This document shows positions 62,059-64,000 of a stretch of DNA of 64,000 nucleotides, one piece after another. The notes beneath the pieces are model-generated. The model worked only from the letters and a program-made list of their open reading frames with translations. It searched no databases and had not been told where the DNA came from. Numbering within the stretch: the stretch's first letter is position 1; each line of letters opens with the position of its first letter. The stretch is from Glossina fuscipes (Eukaryota > Arthropoda > Insecta > Diptera > Glossinidae), in contig NW_023998414.1 of the NCBI RefSeq assembly GCF_014805625.2, positions 44,357,561 to 44,421,560 on the forward strand, read 5' to 3'. A program made the translations under genes and the position numbers.

Positions 62059-64000
62059 GATCATTGTCACGATTACTATTAACACTATTATAGAAGTTAA
62101 CCAATTTTTTGACATCGCTAGAAAACTGTAAAATGATTCTCATCTACTTCAAAATTGAAAAAAAATTTCTTTGAATAAAACTATTTCTTGGATTAAATAT
62201 TATATTCTTATTTACTCACATACAGACAAACAAATTTTTGTACTCAAACACAACCACTCACACATAAACTCTATGTAGTTTGCACATTATGCACGAGCAC
62301 GCGATTTCTTAGTAAATGAAATAATTCGTTAATTTACTTTTTTACTAAACTTAACTCAACTTTGTTTGTGATCTTGAAATAACCACAATTTATTATTGTA
62401 TTAGTATTTCTTGTTTAACGTCACTCTGGCACTGATTTGTCAATTCTCTAATTGTCGTTAAGTATTTTGATTTTTGCATGCTAGCGCTCGCTTCCGTTTT
62501 TCGTTGACTTTTATTTTTTGTTCAGTTTTCTGTTTTTTCTTTTTTTTTTTTTTTTGCTTTTTCGACCGTTTATTGGATAATTTAGCGTTAAAATTTAATA
62601 ATTAATAAATTGTTATGGACTTTAATTAAATCATATTAAGCAAATTGGTATGAGGGCACGTATATTTGTGCTCCATGTACAAGGTTTTTAAGATAGGAAT
62701 TCAAAACGGTGATACCATTGTATATGTACACAATATCAAATTAATGGAGGATCGTAACTAAATTCGCGAAGCAGCGGATAATCTATTTCAAATCTATAAT
62801 AGTGATTTTTGGAAGGTAACAATTGCCCACCTGGCGTTTCAATCCTTTCTATCTTTTTGTTTTAAATTATGTCAATTTTCAGCAACTGTCCCGTATTTTC
62901 GTTTTCAATAATGAACTCCTTTTTAACGTTTTTCCTCGTTTATCCATTCAACGCAAATTGTGATAGCTTTATGGATCGATTAAGCCGACCGTAATTTGTG
63001 CACAAACAAGCCATTCAGTTGTAATGAAAGCATATTTGTATTGACGCAACCAATATTATAACATTCGACCTCGTTTTTTCATGAAAAATTTGGATAATTG
63101 ACAAACTTTTTTCTATGATTAGAAATTCCACGACATAGCAATATGTTCAAAAAATATCGAGAACTCTAATTTTGAAAATTCGCCCGCGTCAAATATCAAG
63201 CAAGGTTCTTTTTTTTTTGTTAAGTTAGTAAAACTGTCATGAAAACTTGACAAAAGCTCTGTATTATTCAATTTGCTAGTTTATAAAGTAAAGTGTACTC
63301 TCTCCCCCGTTTGGTCGTTTATCCATCTATTCGTAACGAGCTGAATCTATTGGGAAATACGTTCAAATCAACTAAGAGCGTAAAAGAATCTTAAAAGTAG
63401 GTTTACTATTACTAGCTCAAATTAAATAAGTAAAATTAAGTAAATAAATGGCGCGTTCTAGAATAATTCATAAAAAAAGGAGTTCTTCGCATATTAGATC
63501 AAGTAAAGAACATCGCTCTTGCATACATAGATTTAATTTATTTATTTCCTACTCGCTTGACTCATTAGTTAGTTTATCTATTAGCCTTCGAGCCTTTGAA
63601 ACTCTCTGACATTTTCCATAACCGATATTTGCGAGCGCTTGCTTCGTTTAATAGCGAAAAAATTTTATTTATTTTTTTTTTATCTTTAAATTGTAAATCG
63701 ATGTCTAAGCCTTTATTTTTCTTAATTTCCGGCTTACAGAAACGATTTATAAAATTAAAACTTGCAATATAGATGAATAATAATATTTAATTGTGAGAAA
63801 CGTCACAAAATGCATAAAGTTTTCTATACCGCTCGTCGGTCTACCTGTGTTGCAATTTGCAATGTCTGTCAAAATTGGAAGCAAAACTTGAAATAGAAAT
63901 GATTTATCTCCAAATATGTCCGCAAAACTGAAATAATTTTATAGATGCCGCAGCAGCCATTCAAATGCTTATCGTTAATATGCGAGGGCGCGTACGTATC
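60644..64000. other. No gene recognised
   Basis: AT-rich DNA with the CAT microsatellite and several poly-T tracts. No exon recognised. Confidence 0.5.
61960..62060. repeat. (CAT)n microsatellite
   Basis: About 30 CAT/TCA units with two TAC interruptions. It produces false His-, Asp- or Met-rich ORFs on both strands. Confidence 0.95.

Noticed and set aside
61894..62143. His-rich, Met-rich and Asp-rich ORFs
   Set aside because: All are six-frame readings of the CAT microsatellite.
1..64000. CRISPR array, bacterial operon, phage or virus genes
   Set aside because: No spaced short repeats, no ribosome-binding sites, and all real genes carry spliceosomal introns.

Overview
This window looks like nuclear DNA of a higher fly (Brachycera). 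It is AT-rich, has compact genes whose introns are mostly 50-100 bases with GT..AG ends and A/T-rich acceptor tracts, and carries decayed I-type/R1-type LINEs and mariner-family elements. A calyptrate fly (tsetse or blowfly type) is my best guess from the repeat style, at low confidence. No bacterial operons, rRNA, tRNA or CRISPR were seen.

The clear genic content is a cluster of five divergent paralogs of K+-dependent Na+/Ca2+ exchangers (NCKX, SLC24 family, closest in motif pattern to the NCKX3/4 group). I call them A to E: A (minus, 17,592-19,504, 5' end not found), B (minus, 34,926-37,693, complete, 522 aa), C (minus, 41,157-43,301, complete model, 504 aa), D (plus, 45,604-47,370, 454 aa model), E (minus, 50,957-56,279, 5' end not found). 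All models were built by joining exons by hand. Every join keeps phase and restores the family order: extracellular Cys-containing N-terminus, TM1, alpha-1 repeat (PE motif), the LDWWP segment, cytoplasmic loop, alpha-2 repeat (PE motif), last TM bundle. Exon sizes recur across the paralogs (102-base alpha-2 exon in A, C, D and E), which shows duplication by DNA rather than RNA. A and B lack the alpha-2 aspartate that in NCKX2 confers K+ dependence; C, D and E keep it. C and D are head to head (2.3 kb apart); D and E are tail to tail.

Layout. 1-15 kb: gene-poor, repeat-dense, with three LINE relics (3.1-3.4 plus, 5.9-7.3 minus, 8.2-9.2 minus with a TAA-type tail), dispersed repeats, a dihydrodiol-dehydrogenase pseudogene (10.9-11.3) and two possible small spliced ORFs (10.2-10.6 plus, 11.6-12.4 minus). 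15-17.5 kb: unassigned AT-rich DNA. 17.6-19.5: gene A. 19.6-34.9: a 15-kb stretch without a recognisable gene, holding a LINE RT scrap, a mariner-like relic with a perfect 74-base internal tandem duplication, a 115-base tandem repeat, and a possible tiny first exon plus micro-exon on the plus strand. 34.9-37.7: gene B. 39.3-40.1: a second, different mariner relic. 41.2-43.3: gene C. 45.6-47.4: gene D. 48-50.5: dispersed repeat and a 77-base minisatellite. 51-56.3: gene E with a 3.5-kb intron. 56.3-64 kb: no confident gene; one more copy of the 48-kb repeat, a CAT microsatellite and a CA microsatellite.

How the genes work together: each exchanger is expected to sit in a membrane and use the Na+ gradient (and, where the K+ site is kept, the K+ gradient) to export Ca2+. 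The array looks like one ancestral exchanger that was amplified and then diverged in ion-site residues, N-termini and cytoplasmic loops.
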